Notes under the pieces: model-generated
Databases searched by the model: none
The model's input: the letters and a program-made list of their open reading frames with translations, nothing else
What the model was told of the DNA's origin: nothing
Made by a program: the position numbers and the translations under genes
Source of the DNA: Cyanobacteria bacterium FACHB-DQ100
GTDB taxonomy: Bacteria > Cyanobacteriota > Cyanobacteriia > Leptolyngbyales > Leptolyngbyaceae
Assembly (NCBI GenBank): GCA_014695195.1
Contig: JACJNW010000034.1
Location: 1-64,000 of the forward strand
DNA: 64,000 bases
Direction: 5' to 3'
In this document: piece after piece, positions 16,883 to 26,330 of the stretch
Position numbering within the stretch: the first letter of the stretch is position 1
Layout: each line of letters starts with the position of its first letter

Positions 16883-17661
16883 AACGGTATTTTCAGGTTT
16901 TGAAATTGTTTTGGCAGACTGCGATCGCGGCTGAATTGGAGTACCGAATTAACTTCGTCATCTCTGCATTTACCAGTTTCGGCGGGCTGGTTGGAAGCTT
17001 GTTCGGATTGTTCTTGTTTTATCAGACAGGCTATACGTTTGCAGGCTGGCAATGGGAAGAAGCCTTGATCGTGGTGGGAATTTTCACGCTATTAGAGGGC
17101 TTTTCTGGTACGTTTCTCGCGCCCAATCTGAATCGAATTGTCCGCCATGTGCAAGAAGGGACACTCGATTTTGTGTTGCTTAAACCAATTAGTTCTCAGT
17201 TTTGGTTATCGGGGCACACGATTTCGCCTTGGGGATTGCCGGACATTCTTTTTGGTGCGATCGTCATTTTCTATGCAGGTGGTAAACTTGGCATTCAACC
17301 CAGCGCTTACTTAATTAGTCTAATTCCATTGGTATTTGGATTAGCAATTTTGTATAGCTTGTGGTTCATGTTAGGTGCGACTAGCATTTGGTTTGTCAAA
17401 ATCTACAATGTAACTGAAGTATTGCGCGGATTAATCGAAGCAGGACGATATCCGATGGCAGCTTATCCGATCGCTTATCAATTCTTTTTCACGTTTATTG
17501 TTCCGGTTGCATTTCTTACCACGATTCCAGCCGAAGCAATGTTAGGACGCACCGAGTTTGGCTGGATCATCGGGGCGGGGATTTTAGCGATCGTGCTTTT
17601 ATTTGTGTCGCGCTTTTTCTGGCGATTTGCGCTCCGGTTCTACACCAGTGCATCAAGTTAG
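16879..17661 (+). CDS. ABC-2 type transport permease, second subunit
   Basis: This 260-residue membrane protein is of the COG3694 kind that pairs with the previous subunit: MKRYFQVLKLFWQTAIAAELEYR, then QEGTLDFVLLKPISSQFW and VPVAFLTTIPAEAMLGR. The ATG overlaps the upstream stop (ATGA). The pair should form the membrane channel of an exporter whose ATPase is encoded elsewhere. The substrate is unknown. Confidence 0.82.
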   Translation: MKRYFQVLKLFWQTAIAAELEYRINFVISAFTSFGGLVGSLFGLFLFYQTGYTFAGWQWEEALIVVGIFTLLEGFSGTFLAPNLNRIVRHVQEGTLDFVLLKPISSQFWLSGHTISPWGLPDILFGAIVIFYAGGKLGIQPSAYLISLIPLVFGLAILYSLWFMLGATSIWFVKIYNVTEVLRGLIEAGRYPMAAYPIAYQFFFTFIVPVAFLTTIPAEAMLGRTEFGWIIGAGILAIVLLFVSRFFWRFALRFYTSASS

Positions 17662-17739
17662 CAAAAGGTAGCGAATGTACTCGATCGAACGGCTTGAATC
17701 TCGTTAAGCTAGTGCCATCGATGCTCGTACCCTTAACCC

Positions 17740-18450
17740 ATGACTCGCACTCCGCTTATCGGAATTACCTGCCACAGCAGAAATACAGCAGGTGAAGTTG
17801 TCCTTCCTGGAACTTATGTTGATGCCGTTCGATCAGTCGGTGGAAATGCCATCCTACTACCGCCTACACAATCAGATCCTGACTCCTTGCTCGATGTGTT
17901 GGACGGATTAATTTTGTCTGGTGGTGGCGATATTCATCCGATTCACTACAACGGAGAAGATCACCCGACGATTTATGGAATTGATGACGATCGCGATACC
18001 TTCGAGATCACATTGGCGAAATTAGCGCTGATGCGACAAATTCCAGTTTTGGGAATTTGTCGAGGAATGCAAGTGCTAACTGTTGCAACAGGCGGAAATC
18101 TAATTCAGCACGTTCCTGAGGTGTTTGGAGACGCGATCGATCATCGATTAGATCAGCCACGCCGCCCGATTCCTCACGATGTCGAAATTCTGCCAGAAAG
18201 CCGCTTGTTTCAATGGCTCTCAGAATCCCGGTTAAATATTGTGTCTTGGCATCATCAAGCGATCGCTGAATTTAGTTCAGATTGGCAACTGGCAGCAAGA
18301 GCGAGTGATGGCGTGATTGAAGCGATCGAGCATTTATCTCACCCTTGGGCGATCGCACTGCAATGGCATCCAGAATTATCAATGGAAGACCCCGCCCATC
18401 AGCGATTTTTTCAAGCTTTCGTTTCAGCTTGTCAGCGTCACCCTGCTTGA
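17740..18450 (+). CDS. class I glutamine amidotransferase-like hydrolase, PuuD type
   Basis: This 236-residue protein resembles gamma-glutamyl-gamma-aminobutyrate hydrolases. The nucleophile is C107 in GICRGMQ, the catalytic His and Glu are in WHPE near the C-terminus, and the N-terminus reads PLIGITCHS. Such enzymes release glutamate from gamma-glutamyl compounds, in polyamine breakdown in E. coli. No other puu genes are nearby, so the substrate is open. Its last 13 bases overlap sufR on the opposite strand. Confidence 0.82.
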   Translation: MTRTPLIGITCHSRNTAGEVVLPGTYVDAVRSVGGNAILLPPTQSDPDSLLDVLDGLILSGGGDIHPIHYNGEDHPTIYGIDDDRDTFEITLAKLALMRQIPVLGICRGMQVLTVATGGNLIQHVPEVFGDAIDHRLDQPRRPIPHDVEILPESRLFQWLSESRLNIVSWHHQAIAEFSSDWQLAARASDGVIEAIEHLSHPWAIALQWHPELSMEDPAHQRFFQAFVSACQRHPA

Positions 18451-19070
18451 ATCAAGTATCCACAGCGATGCTCACCGTTAACCTGCCAGTGAGTCCGCTC
18501 CACTTTGCAATCCGGTAACGCGATCGCGAACATTTCCAACTCGTGTCCACACACACTGGGAAACGACTCTGCGATTTGCGCAATCGCACAATGATATTCC
18601 GTCAGCACGAATTGATTCGGCTCGATCCGATGACATTCTGCCATGTATCCTTCTGAAACCCGGAGCTTGACTAAATTCTCCACCCGTTCCGCCACTGAAC
18701 CCGTTCCGATGCGCTCCCGATATTCGATCGCTTTTCGCTGCCATTGTTTCTGCAAGATCGACTTCATTTGATCCTTGCTGACCGTTTCCGCTAAAGTTCC
18801 AAGCAGCGACACGGCAAAATCATCGTAGCGATCGGGAAACTGCGATCGACCTTCACGACTTAGTTCATACAGATAATTCGGGCGACCCATACCCACTTGA
18901 ATCGCTTTGTGAACGATCAAACCCTCGGTTTCTAAGTCTTTCAAGTGCCGCCGAATCGCTTGCGGACTGACCTGCAACCGTTCCGCCAACTCTTGCGCGG
19001 TCGATTCGCCCTGCCTCAGAAGGTGATGCAGAATATCCTGTTTCGTCGAAGGCTGCTGAGTCGTGGTCAT
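18438..19070 (-). CDS. sufR: iron-sulfur cluster repressor SufR
   Basis: The 210 residues start with a DeoR-like winged helix (10-65). They end in the Cys pattern C161-X12-C174-X13-C188-X14-C203, the [4Fe-4S] ligand spacing reported for cyanobacterial SufR. SufR represses the suf genes when cluster supply is adequate. The gene is divergent from the ftrC-sufBCDS cluster, and three CAAC-N6-GTTG boxes lie in the gap, so it probably controls both directions. Confidence 0.93.
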   Translation of the reverse strand: MTTTQQPSTKQDILHHLLRQGESTAQELAERLQVSPQAIRRHLKDLETEGLIVHKAIQVGMGRPNYLYELSREGRSQFPDRYDDFAVSLLGTLAETVSKDQMKSILQKQWQRKAIEYRERIGTGSVAERVENLVKLRVSEGYMAECHRIEPNQFVLTEYHCAIAQIAESFPSVCGHELEMFAIALPDCKVERTHWQVNGEHRCGYLIQAG

Positions 19071-19173
19071 GGTTGGGGTCTCACGTCAACGATTCGTAAC
19101 GTTAGCTTACTCGAATTTCTAGCGTTCTCTCGTCCGTCAAAAATAGAGAAACTGATAGAGAGATCCACTTTGA

Positions 19174-19187
19174 CAACCCTCATGTTG
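19174..19187. promoter_or_regulatory. SufR box 1
   Basis: CAAC-CCTCAT-GTTG matches the CAAC-N6-GTTG operator described for cyanobacterial SufR. It is the box nearest sufR. Confidence 0.65.
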
Positions 19188-19213
19188 CTAAAGTAATCTA
19201 CAATAGAAATAAG

Positions 19214-19227
19214 CAACAATAAAGTTG
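19214..19227. promoter_or_regulatory. SufR box 2
   Basis: CAAC-AATAAA-GTTG is a second perfect match, 40 bases from the first. The AT-rich surroundings could contain promoter elements for both directions. Confidence 0.7.
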
Positions 19228-19277
19228 TTTAAATTATAGCTTGCCGAGAGCAAGTCCAGGTTTTCTCGATCCTATCG

Positions 19278-19291
19278 CAACATCGGTGTTG
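19278..19291. promoter_or_regulatory. SufR box 3
   Basis: CAAC-ATCGGT-GTTG is a third perfect match, within a longer dyad (GCAAC/GTTGC). It lies 60 bases before ftrC. Confidence 0.6.
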
Positions 19292-19351
19292 CTTTAGTAA
19301 TAAGATCCATTAGATGTACAGCTTTTCAGTTCATTCCTACGGACACGACTT

Positions 19352-19693
19352 ATGCAAGCCTCAGATAAGCAACTCGAAGCCATGCGCCACTTCTCCGAGC
19401 AATATGCGAAGCGGACAGGCACCTACTTTTGTGTTGATCCCGGTGTCACTGCCGTCGTAATCGAAGGCTTGGCGAAGCACAAGGAAGATTTGGGATCGCC
19501 GCTCTGCCCTTGTCGGCACTACGAAGACAAAGAAGCCGAGGTCGCTGCTGCTTACTGGAATTGCCCTTGTGTGCCGATGCGTGAGCGCAAGGAATGTCAC
19601 TGTATGCTGTTCCTCACCCCCGACAATGACTTTGCAGGCGAAAGACAAGATATCACCTTCGACGAGATTCGCAAGCATACCAATCTTGGTTAA
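19352..19693 (+). CDS. ftrC: ferredoxin-thioredoxin reductase catalytic chain
   Basis: This 113-residue protein has the six invariant cysteines of the catalytic chain: C52/C54 (CPCRHYEDK), C71/C73 (NCPC) and C82/C84 (CHC). They hold a [4Fe-4S] cluster next to a redox-active disulfide that passes electrons from ferredoxin to thioredoxin. The gene leads the suf cluster, 51 bases before sufB, so an Fe-S client is made with the assembly machinery under likely SufR control. The variable chain gene is not in the window. Confidence 0.93.
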   Translation: MQASDKQLEAMRHFSEQYAKRTGTYFCVDPGVTAVVIEGLAKHKEDLGSPLCPCRHYEDKEAEVAAAYWNCPCVPMRERKECHCMLFLTPDNDFAGERQDITFDEIRKHTNLG

Positions 19694-19744
19694 GACCGAT
19701 TGATCGCTCCCTTCATCCTCTAACAGAGAACACTACATCTAGCC

Positions 19745-21181
19745 ATGACATCAACCTTCCAAACGCTCGTTAATCAGCCGTACAAGTATGGCTTCGTCAC
19801 GAATATCGAGTCCGAAACGATTCCGCGTGGACTCAGCGAGGATGTCATTCGTTTGATTTCTGCCAAGAAAGAAGAGCCGGAATGGTTGCTCGATTTCCGG
19901 TTAAAGGCGTATCGGCAGTGGTTGAAGATGACTGAGCCAAATTGGGCGAAGTTTGGCTACGCGCCGATCGATTATCAAAACATCATTTACTATTCGGCTC
20001 CCAAGGTCAGCGAGAAGAAAAAGAGCCTCGATGAAGTCGATCCCGAACTGCTCGAAACCTTCGAGAAGCTGGGGATTTCTTTGTCTGAGCAGAAGCGCTT
20101 GAGCAATGTTGCCGTAGATGCGATTTTTGATAGCGTGTCGATCGCGACGACATTTAAAGAGAAGCTGGCGAAAGACGGCGTGATCTTCTGTTCGTTCTCT
20201 GAGGCGGTGAAGGAGCATCCGGATCTGATTCAGAAGTATCTGGGTAGTGTGGTTCCGTCTGCCGATAACTATTTCGCCGCTTTGAACTCTGCGGTGTTTA
20301 GTGATGGGTCGTTTGTGTTCATTCCCAAAGGCGTAAAGTGCCCGATGGAACTCTCGACCTATTTCCGCATCAATAATGGCGAGTCGGGCCAGTTCGAGCG
20401 GACATTGATCGTGGCAGAAGAAGGTGCCCAAGTGAGCTATCTCGAAGGCTGTACTGCCCCGATGTACGACTCGAATCAGCTTCATGCTGCGGTTGTCGAG
20501 TTGGTAGCACTCGATAATGCTGACATCAAGTATTCGACCGTGCAGAACTGGTACGCAGGAGATGCAGAAGGCAAGGGCGGTATCTTTAATTTCGTTACCA
20601 AGCGCGGAATGTGCAAAGGTGTGAATTCTAAGATTTCCTGGACGCAGGTAGAAACCGGATCAGCGATCACTTGGAAGTATCCGAGTTGTGTCTTGGTTGG
20701 GGATAATTCCGTCGGTGAATTCTACTCGGTGGCGCTGACGAACAATCATCAAATGGCGGACACCGGAACCAAGATGATTCACGTCGGCAAGAATACTCGC
20801 AGCACAATTATCTCGAAAGGGATTTCGGCGGGTCAGTCGAGAAATAGCTATCGCGGCTTGGTGAAGATTTCTCCTCAAGCGAAGGGTGCGCGGAACTATT
20901 CGCAGTGCGACTCAATGCTGATTGGCGATCGTGCTCAAGCGAATACTTTCCCGTACATTCAGGTGCAGAACAATCAAGGCAAGGTGGAGCATGAAGCTTC
21001 GACCTCAAAGATCGGGGAAGACCAGTTGTTCTATTTTGCTCAACGCGGCATTTCTCCAGAAGATGCAATCTCGATGATGATTAGCGGTTTCTGTCAGGAT
21101 GTGTTTAATCAGTTGCCGATGGAGTTTGCAGTCGAAGCGGATAAGCTTCTCAGCCTGAAGCTCGAAGGTAGTGTGGGTTAA
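19745..21181 (+). CDS. sufB: Fe-S cluster scaffold protein SufB
   Basis: SufB is the scaffold on which SufC and SufD build clusters with sulfur from SufS. The 478-residue product has the usual length. It contains the SufBD signatures [40 protein letters not shown] and a C-terminal REGISP-like region ([19 protein letters not shown]). It is the second gene of the cluster; 150 bases separate it from sufC. Confidence 0.95.
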   Translation: MTSTFQTLVNQPYKYGFVTNIESETIPRGLSEDVIRLISAKKEEPEWLLDFRLKAYRQWLKMTEPNWAKFGYAPIDYQNIIYYSAPKVSEKKKSLDEVDPELLETFEKLGISLSEQKRLSNVAVDAIFDSVSIATTFKEKLAKDGVIFCSFSEAVKEHPDLIQKYLGSVVPSADNYFAALNSAVFSDGSFVFIPKGVKCPMELSTYFRINNGESGQFERTLIVAEEGAQVSYLEGCTAPMYDSNQLHAAVVELVALDNADIKYSTVQNWYAGDAEGKGGIFNFVTKRGMCKGVNSKISWTQVETGSAITWKYPSCVLVGDNSVGEFYSVALTNNHQMADTGTKMIHVGKNTRSTIISKGISAGQSRNSYRGLVKISPQAKGARNYSQCDSMLIGDRAQANTFPYIQVQNNQGKVEHEASTSKIGEDQLFYFAQRGISPEDAISMMISGFCQDVFNQLPMEFAVEADKLLSLKLEGSVG

Positions 21182-21331
21182 TTACTAGCGCGATCGACAT
21201 GGCAGTTCACCCGTAGGATTGGATGTGCTGATTTCCAATCCTTTTAACTATGAAATCTAAAAGTGAAATCTAAAAGTCTTGATCGCGCCAAGACAGTATT
21301 GAAGTAGGACACAGCAGTTAGGAGGGAGCGC

Positions 21332-22114
21332 ATGATTGTTGAAAATGGTGAAGTAATTCTGTCAGTTAAGAATCTAACTGCTGAGATTGATAGCACACCG
21401 ATTTTGAAGGGCATGAATCTCGAAATTAAAGCAGGTGAGATTCACGCGATTATGGGCCCGAATGGATCGGGAAAAAGTACCTTTTCTAAGATTCTGGCAG
21501 GGCATCCCGCTTACACGGTGACAGGCGGAGAGATTTTGTTTCATGGGCAGGATCTACTCGAACTCGAACCGCATGAGCGGGCGACTTCGGGTGTGTTTTT
21601 GGCATTCCAATATCCACTAGAAATTCCGGGCGTGACGAATGTAGATTTCTTGCGCGTGTCATATAACGCGAAACGCAAGCAGGAAGGCTTAGAAGAGTTG
21701 GATGCGTTTGATTTTGATGATGTGGTGCATTCCAAATTAGAGTTACTCAAGATGGATGCAGGCTTTCTTTCTCGTAGCGTGAACGAAGGCTTTTCGGGTG
21801 GCGAGAAGAAGCGGAATGAAATTCTGCAAATGGCATTGTTAGAGCCAAAATTAGGCATTTTGGATGAGATCGATTCTGGTTTAGATATCGATGCGTTGAA
21901 AGTCGTTGCAAATGGTGTGAACGCAATTACGACATCAGAAAATGCAACGCTTGTGATCACGCACTATCAGCGCTTATTGAATTACATTACGCCTGATTTT
22001 GTTCACGTCATGGCAGATGGACGAATTCTGCTGAGTGGCGGTAAGGAACTGGCGCTAGAGCTTGAAGCGAAAGGGTATGACTGGGTTGTTGAAGGTGAAA
22101 CGGTAGGTGCATGA
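21332..22114 (+). CDS. sufC: Fe-S assembly ATPase SufC
   Basis: This 260-residue ABC-type ATPase has no membrane domain. It shows Walker [10 protein letters not shown] (42-50), the signature [11 protein letters not shown] and Walker [17 protein letters not shown]. SufC drives conformational change of the SufBCD complex. GGAGGG precedes the ATG. The stop overlaps the sufD start. Upstream, TGAAATCTAAAAG is tandemly duplicated (21251-21276), with no assigned role. Confidence 0.95.
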   Translation: MIVENGEVILSVKNLTAEIDSTPILKGMNLEIKAGEIHAIMGPNGSGKSTFSKILAGHPAYTVTGGEILFHGQDLLELEPHERATSGVFLAFQYPLEIPGVTNVDFLRVSYNAKRKQEGLEELDAFDFDDVVHSKLELLKMDAGFLSRSVNEGFSGGEKKRNEILQMALLEPKLGILDEIDSGLDIDALKVVANGVNAITTSENATLVITHYQRLLNYITPDFVHVMADGRILLSGGKELALELEAKGYDWVVEGETVGA

Positions 22115-23436
22115 TGGTAGAAGTTTCAGCCGTTTCTGAAATTGGAAATTCAGGCACGATCGCAACCATTGATCGCGCCGCTTACTTCAACCAATTACTG
22201 AATTTACGCTCTCCCCATTCCAAATTTCAAGACATTCGCGATCGCGCTGCGGCATCGGTTCACGATCAAGCCATTCCCTCAACTCGCGACGAAGAATGGC
22301 GTTTTACAGACGTTTCTGATTTGTTATCGCTGTCGCTGAAAATTGCTGAACCTGCGAGTTTAAGCTTTCCGCAGATTGAAGCTTTTCTGCTACCAGAAAC
22401 AGCGAATTCGCGATTAGTCTTTGTTGATGGCGTATTTGCGGCGGATTTGTCTGCGATCGACGATCTACCCGATGGCGTTGTTGTTAGCAATCTTGAAACA
22501 GTCCTGGAATTAATGCCAACTGTGAAAGACTACATTGCTAAACTTCCCGGAGAAGATGAAGTCTTCACCGCTTTGAACACCGCAAGCTTGACAGATAGCG
22601 CGATCGTCTTTGTGCCGAGAAACCAAGATGTTGAGGTTCCGATTCATTTGCTGTTTGTCTCAACTCAAGCGGAAGCGATCGTTCAACCACGTGTGTGTGT
22701 GATTGCGGAAACTGGAAGTCGAGTCACGCTAATCGAAGATTTTGTCAGCTTGACTGAGGGCGCATATTTCACCAATACCGTTACGGAGATTGCGATCGCA
22801 GAAAACGCAGAAGTTCGTCATACTAGAGTTCAGAGGGATAGCAATGCTGCCTTTCACATTGGTAGGACTGCTGTTTCGCAAGCGAGAGATTCTCGTTATT
22901 CCTGCACTGCTGTGAATTTCGGCGGCAGACTTTCTCGACACAATCTAGATGTCTATCAGACCGGAGAGCAGACCGAGACTACGCTAAACGGTTTGACCGT
23001 GATTGATGGCGATCGCATCGGCGATACACACAGTCTGCTATCGCTGAGTAAGCCGTATGGTGTGGGCAATCAAGTCCATAAGACCATTGCGAGCGATCGT
23101 GCCCATGCAATCTTTAATGGTAAGGTTTTCGTTCCTCAAGCCGCACAGCAAACCGACGCGAGACAGTTGAGCCGCAACTTATTGTTATCTCCGAAAGCGC
23201 GAGTTGATACCAAGCCTCAGTTAGAGATTGTTGCAGATAACGTCAAGTGTGCTCATGGTGCGACGGTTAGCCAGCTAGAAGACGACGAAGTGTTTTACCT
23301 CCAGAGTCGCGGTATTGATCAAGACTCAGCGCGTAAGCTCTTGACTTATGCTTTTGCGATCGAAATCATTGACCAGATTCCAGTTCCGACCTTGCGTGAT
23401 CGACTCTCTGCATTCATTCGTTCCCAACACACCTAA
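22111..23436 (+). CDS. sufD: Fe-S assembly protein SufD
   Basis: SufD is a SufB paralogue in the SufBCD complex. The 441 residues include [13 protein letters not shown] near residue 60 and the C-terminal SufBD core ([34 protein letters not shown]). The ATG at 22111 overlaps the sufC stop; an ATG one codon later is equally possible. sufS begins three bases after the stop. Confidence 0.94.
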   Translation: MMVEVSAVSEIGNSGTIATIDRAAYFNQLLNLRSPHSKFQDIRDRAAASVHDQAIPSTRDEEWRFTDVSDLLSLSLKIAEPASLSFPQIEAFLLPETANSRLVFVDGVFAADLSAIDDLPDGVVVSNLETVLELMPTVKDYIAKLPGEDEVFTALNTASLTDSAIVFVPRNQDVEVPIHLLFVSTQAEAIVQPRVCVIAETGSRVTLIEDFVSLTEGAYFTNTVTEIAIAENAEVRHTRVQRDSNAAFHIGRTAVSQARDSRYSCTAVNFGGRLSRHNLDVYQTGEQTETTLNGLTVIDGDRIGDTHSLLSLSKPYGVGNQVHKTIASDRAHAIFNGKVFVPQAAQQTDARQLSRNLLLSPKARVDTKPQLEIVADNVKCAHGATVSQLEDDEVFYLQSRGIDQDSARKLLTYAFAIEIIDQIPVPTLRDRLSAFIRSQHT

Positions 23437-23439
23437 GCC

Positions 23440-24702
23440 ATGACTTTCCTGCAAGAAAAAACCCTCGCTGCTCAAGTGCGATCGGACTTCCCGCTTCTGA
23501 ACGAGCGGATTCACGATAAGCCGCTAGTGTATCTCGACAATGCTGCGACTTCTCAGAAGCCGATCGCGGTTCTCGATGCTCTGCGCCACTATTATGAGCA
23601 TGACAACGCCAATGTGCATCGCGGCGCACATACCTTGAGTGCAAGAGCGACTGATGCGTATGAAGCAGCGCGGGATAAAGTTGCAGCGTTTGTAAATGCA
23701 GCATCGCGGCAGGAGATTGTTTACACCCGGAATGCGAGTGAAGCAATCAATATTGTTGCCTATGCTTGGGGGTTGAATAATTTGCAGGCAGGCGATGAGA
23801 TTGTTCTGTCTGTGATGGAGCATCATAGCAATCTGGTGCCGTGGCAGTTGATTGCAGCGCGAACGGGGGCTGTGATCAAGCACGTTCAGTTGAATGAATC
23901 GGAAGGTTTTGACTTTGAGCATTACAAGTCATTGCTCTCTGAAAAGACCAAACTGGTGTCGGTTGTCTATGTTTCCAATACTCTGGGCTGCATTAACCCG
24001 GTGCGTGAGATTTGCGCTGAAGCTCACAAGGTAGGAGCAAAAGTTCTGATCGATGCGTGTCAAGCGGTGCCGAATATGCCTGTAGATGTGCAAGCGATCA
24101 ATTGTGATTGGCTCGTCGCATCCGGTCATAAAATGTGCGCTCCGACCGGAATCGGGTTCTTGTACGGCAAGCTGGACGTTTTACGATCGATGCCTCCGTT
24201 TTTCGGTGGTGGTGAAATGATTGCCGATGTGTATTTAGACCATTCGACTTATGCTGATTTGCCGCATAAGTTTGAAGCGGGGACTCCGGCGATTGCAGAA
24301 GCGATCGCGCTCGGTGCTGCGGTTGACTATCTCACAAATATCGGCATGGACAAGATCCGAGCTTACGAAGAAGAGTTGACGGCATACCTATTCCAGCGAT
24401 TAGCAGAAGTTCCAAATCTGCGGATCTACGGACCCAAACCAGACGCGGCAGGCGGAGGACGAGCAGCCTTAGCTTCATTTACCGCCGGAGAATTGCATCC
24501 TCATGATCTTTCGACTTTGTTGGATCATGAAGGCATTGCGATCCGATCGGGACATCATTGCACTCAGCCGTTACACCGATTGTTAAATGCTCCGGGCACT
24601 GCTCGCGCTAGTTTGTATTTCTACAATACTCGCGAGGAGATCGATCGATTCATCGAAGCGCTGAAAGAGACGATCGATTTCTTTGGTGGGATTCTGGGCT
24701 AA
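23440..24702 (+). CDS. sufS: cysteine desulfurase SufS
   Basis: This 420-residue PLP enzyme takes sulfur from cysteine for cluster assembly. The PLP-binding Lys is at about residue 230 in [11 protein letters not shown], and the active-site Cys is near residue 373 in [11 protein letters not shown], the group II (SufS) form. It closes the suf operon and is followed by a terminator. No sufE is in the window. Confidence 0.95.
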   Translation: MTFLQEKTLAAQVRSDFPLLNERIHDKPLVYLDNAATSQKPIAVLDALRHYYEHDNANVHRGAHTLSARATDAYEAARDKVAAFVNAASRQEIVYTRNASEAINIVAYAWGLNNLQAGDEIVLSVMEHHSNLVPWQLIAARTGAVIKHVQLNESEGFDFEHYKSLLSEKTKLVSVVYVSNTLGCINPVREICAEAHKVGAKVLIDACQAVPNMPVDVQAINCDWLVASGHKMCAPTGIGFLYGKLDVLRSMPPFFGGGEMIADVYLDHSTYADLPHKFEAGTPAIAEAIALGAAVDYLTNIGMDKIRAYEEELTAYLFQRLAEVPNLRIYGPKPDAAGGGRAALASFTAGELHPHDLSTLLDHEGIAIRSGHHCTQPLHRLLNAPGTARASLYFYNTREEIDRFIEALKETIDFFGGILG

Positions 24703-24718
24703 ATTGATTTTTTGAATT

Positions 24719-24758
24719 AAAAGCGCGATCGTTCTTGACTTGCGGCGATCGCGTTTTT
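24719..24758. terminator. terminator after sufS
   Basis: CGCGATCG (24724-24731) pairs with CGATCGCG (24746-24753), flanked by an A-run and a T-run, so it can work in both directions. It contains HIP1-like sequence and touches the stop of the convergent Uma2 gene. Confidence 0.8.
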
Positions 24759-25341
24759 AGTAGAGAATTTTTTGTAAATCGAGCGTAAATCCAGGCAAAA
24801 TATCATCTGCCGAGATTGTTTTAGGAGCCTGCAATAGTTCTGTCGTTTTTCCAGGGCGGTAAACTTCAACGCATTGGTTTTGGCGATCGAGCAACCAACC
24901 TAACTTTGCTCCGTTTTCAATGTATTCGCGCATCTTCGCTTGCAGTTTTGGCAACGAGTCAGTTCTAGACCGCAATTCAATCACCACATCAGGACAAATG
25001 GGCGCAAATTTTTCCTGTTGTTCCGGCGTTAGGGCTTCCCATCGTTCTCGTCGAATCCAAGCTGCATCGGGAGCATAACTTGCGCCATTCGGAAGTGTAA
25101 ACCCGCTGGAGGAATCGAAAACTTCTCCGAGTTGGGTTTGCTCATTCCAATTGTCTATTTGCGTTGTAATTTTAGTGTTGCGTCGTCCTGACTCGCTTCC
25201 AGTCGGCGGCATAATGATGATTTCTCCCAATGCTGTGCGCTCAAACTGCAAATCCCGATTGTCTTGGCACAGTTGAAAAAACTGGTCGTCTGTTAACGCA
25301 AGAGTCAACTTTATCGAAGCTTCAGGCGTTGTGAAGGTCAT
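24757..25341 (-). CDS. Uma2 family protein (DUF820)
   Basis: This 194-residue protein belongs to the Uma2 family, abundant in cyanobacteria and related to PD-(D/E)XK nucleases. The family features are FCQDNRDLQFERTALGEIIIMPPTG, APDAAWIRRERWEAL, PDVVIELRSRTDSLPKLQAKMREYIENGAKLGWLLD-type core and the C-terminal GFTLDLQKI. The core Asp, Glu and distal acidic residues look intact. The cellular role of Uma2 proteins is unsettled. A second intact copy and a pseudogene lie elsewhere in the window. Confidence 0.85.
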   Translation of the reverse strand: MTFTTPEASIKLTLALTDDQFFQLCQDNRDLQFERTALGEIIIMPPTGSESGRRNTKITTQIDNWNEQTQLGEVFDSSSGFTLPNGASYAPDAAWIRRERWEALTPEQQEKFAPICPDVVIELRSRTDSLPKLQAKMREYIENGAKLGWLLDRQNQCVEVYRPGKTTELLQAPKTISADDILPGFTLDLQKILY

Positions 25342-25590
25342 GGCACTTGCTGAACGCTGCTAGATTAATCGTAAGTGATTCGATCGTGATTTTGCTTATA
25401 GAAATATAGGGCGCGCCCCCTTGAGAAGCAAGCACGCACCTAGTCTCTTATTTCTGCTTTTCGCTTGGCAGACTGCCTTTAAGCTTACTACATCTATTTA
25501 GCTGAGCAGGTTGTGATGTAGAGCTTTGACATGGGCAATCTTCAGCAATCTTGTTATCGCGAGAGGAATCTCTTTCGGGCTGGTTAATAA

Positions 25591-25830
25591 TTAGGTGTAC
25601 TTCTGATTGTTATTAATGATGGTAGAACTATTATCTGAAGTTGTTTCACTGTTGTTAGCTTTACTATTGTTATCTCTAGTGACGTTACTGGAGTAGTTTT
25701 CGGAGTTGTGAATATTTTTATTAATATTTGCCGTGAACGTAAAGGCACCGCAAGCCATAACTGATACCGACGCAGCTATGAAAATATTTTTCAATTTTCT
25801 TTTCATTGTGGTTCTCGATTTTTCTCTCAT
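25591..25830 (-). CDS. small secreted Asn/Ser-rich protein
   Basis: This 79-residue product has a basic N-terminus, a hydrophobic segment (IFIAASVSVMACGAFTF) and a tail very rich in Asn, Ser and Thr. VMAC resembles a lipobox weakly, so it may be a lipoprotein or a cleaved secreted peptide. The ATG at 25830 is preceded by AGGAG at good spacing. No family recognised. Base composition is AT-richer than the neighbours. Confidence 0.55.
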   Translation of the reverse strand: MREKSRTTMKRKLKNIFIAASVSVMACGAFTFTANINKNIHNSENYSSNVTRDNNSKANNSETTSDNSSTIINNNQKYT

Positions 25831-25988
25831 ATGGTCTAATCTCCTATTGTTTGGTGCTAACTTTGCAGTTCTCAACTTTCTTCTACAGTCTGATTCCGTA
25901 CTGTTTGATATAAAATTTTGCTCGCATTCGTTATTAAACATTTTTCTCCATAAAACCAATATTAAACAGAAGCAGCCCTCGAAAGACA

Positions 25989-26016
25989 AAGACCTGGCTT
26001 ATTCCAACCAGGTCTT
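25989..26016 (+). terminator. hairpin near the GroEL-tail remnants
   Basis: AAGACCTGG pairs with CCAGGTCTT around a 10-base loop and is followed by CTTCTTATTC on the plus strand. The orientation suits a plus-strand terminator, but no plus-strand gene is evident; it may simply be part of the insertion scar. Confidence 0.4.
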
Positions 26017-26035
26017 CTTCTTATTCAATTGAAAA

Positions 26036-26138
26036 ATCGACCTTTCTTTGGATCTAGAGCTAGATTAACCAGAATTTGCGGGATTGGGTTTGTAATTCGC
26101 AAATTAATTGCAAATTTATTTAGAAATCGAAATCAGCC
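26036..26138. repeat. GroEL-tail flank repeat, copy 1
   Basis: About 103 bases align without gaps to a second copy 169 bases away. Shared landmarks are TTTCTTTGGATCTAGAGC, AGATTAACC and CGCAAATTAATTGCAAA. The copy includes the end of a decayed groEL reading frame. Confidence 0.85.
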
Positions 26139-26206
26139 ATATCACTATCAGCGCCATCTTTCGGCTTATGTTTATCCACCACGCTACACCCGGTAAGCAG
26201 AACCAT
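26120..26206 (-). pseudogene. GroEL C-terminal remnant
   Basis: On the minus strand 28 codons read MVLLTGCSVVDK...KPKDGA...MADFDF and then stop. The intact GroEL one kilobase away ends [19 protein letters not shown]...MGDFDY, so this is the last part of another or older groEL, lacking the Gly/Ala-rich run. Nothing upstream of the MVL codons is kept. It lies on the far side of xisH-xisI from the intact gene. Confidence 0.8.
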
Positions 26207-26307
26207 CGATCTTTCTTTGGATCTAGAGCCAGATTAACCGAAATTTGCAGAATTAATTTCGTGATTCGCAAATTAATTGCAAAATTGTTTAGAGATCGAA
26301 GTCAGCA
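26205..26307. repeat. GroEL-tail flank repeat, copy 2
   Basis: This is the second copy of the 103-base repeat. On the minus strand, 26306-26289 still reads ADFDL-stop, so only the last few codons of the GroEL tail are present here. It begins 24 bases after the xisI stop. Confidence 0.85.
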
Positions 26308-26330
26308 GTCGAACATCAATCGTTCTGAGA

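Noticed and set aside
19901-20485. 194-codon open frame antisense to sufB
   Set aside because: Shadow of a conserved gene with no domain of its own.
25733-26032. 99-codon plus-strand frame over the secreted peptide
   Set aside because: It is antisense to a frame with a good ribosome binding site and signal segment, and has no convincing start. The hairpin after it is the only point in favour.
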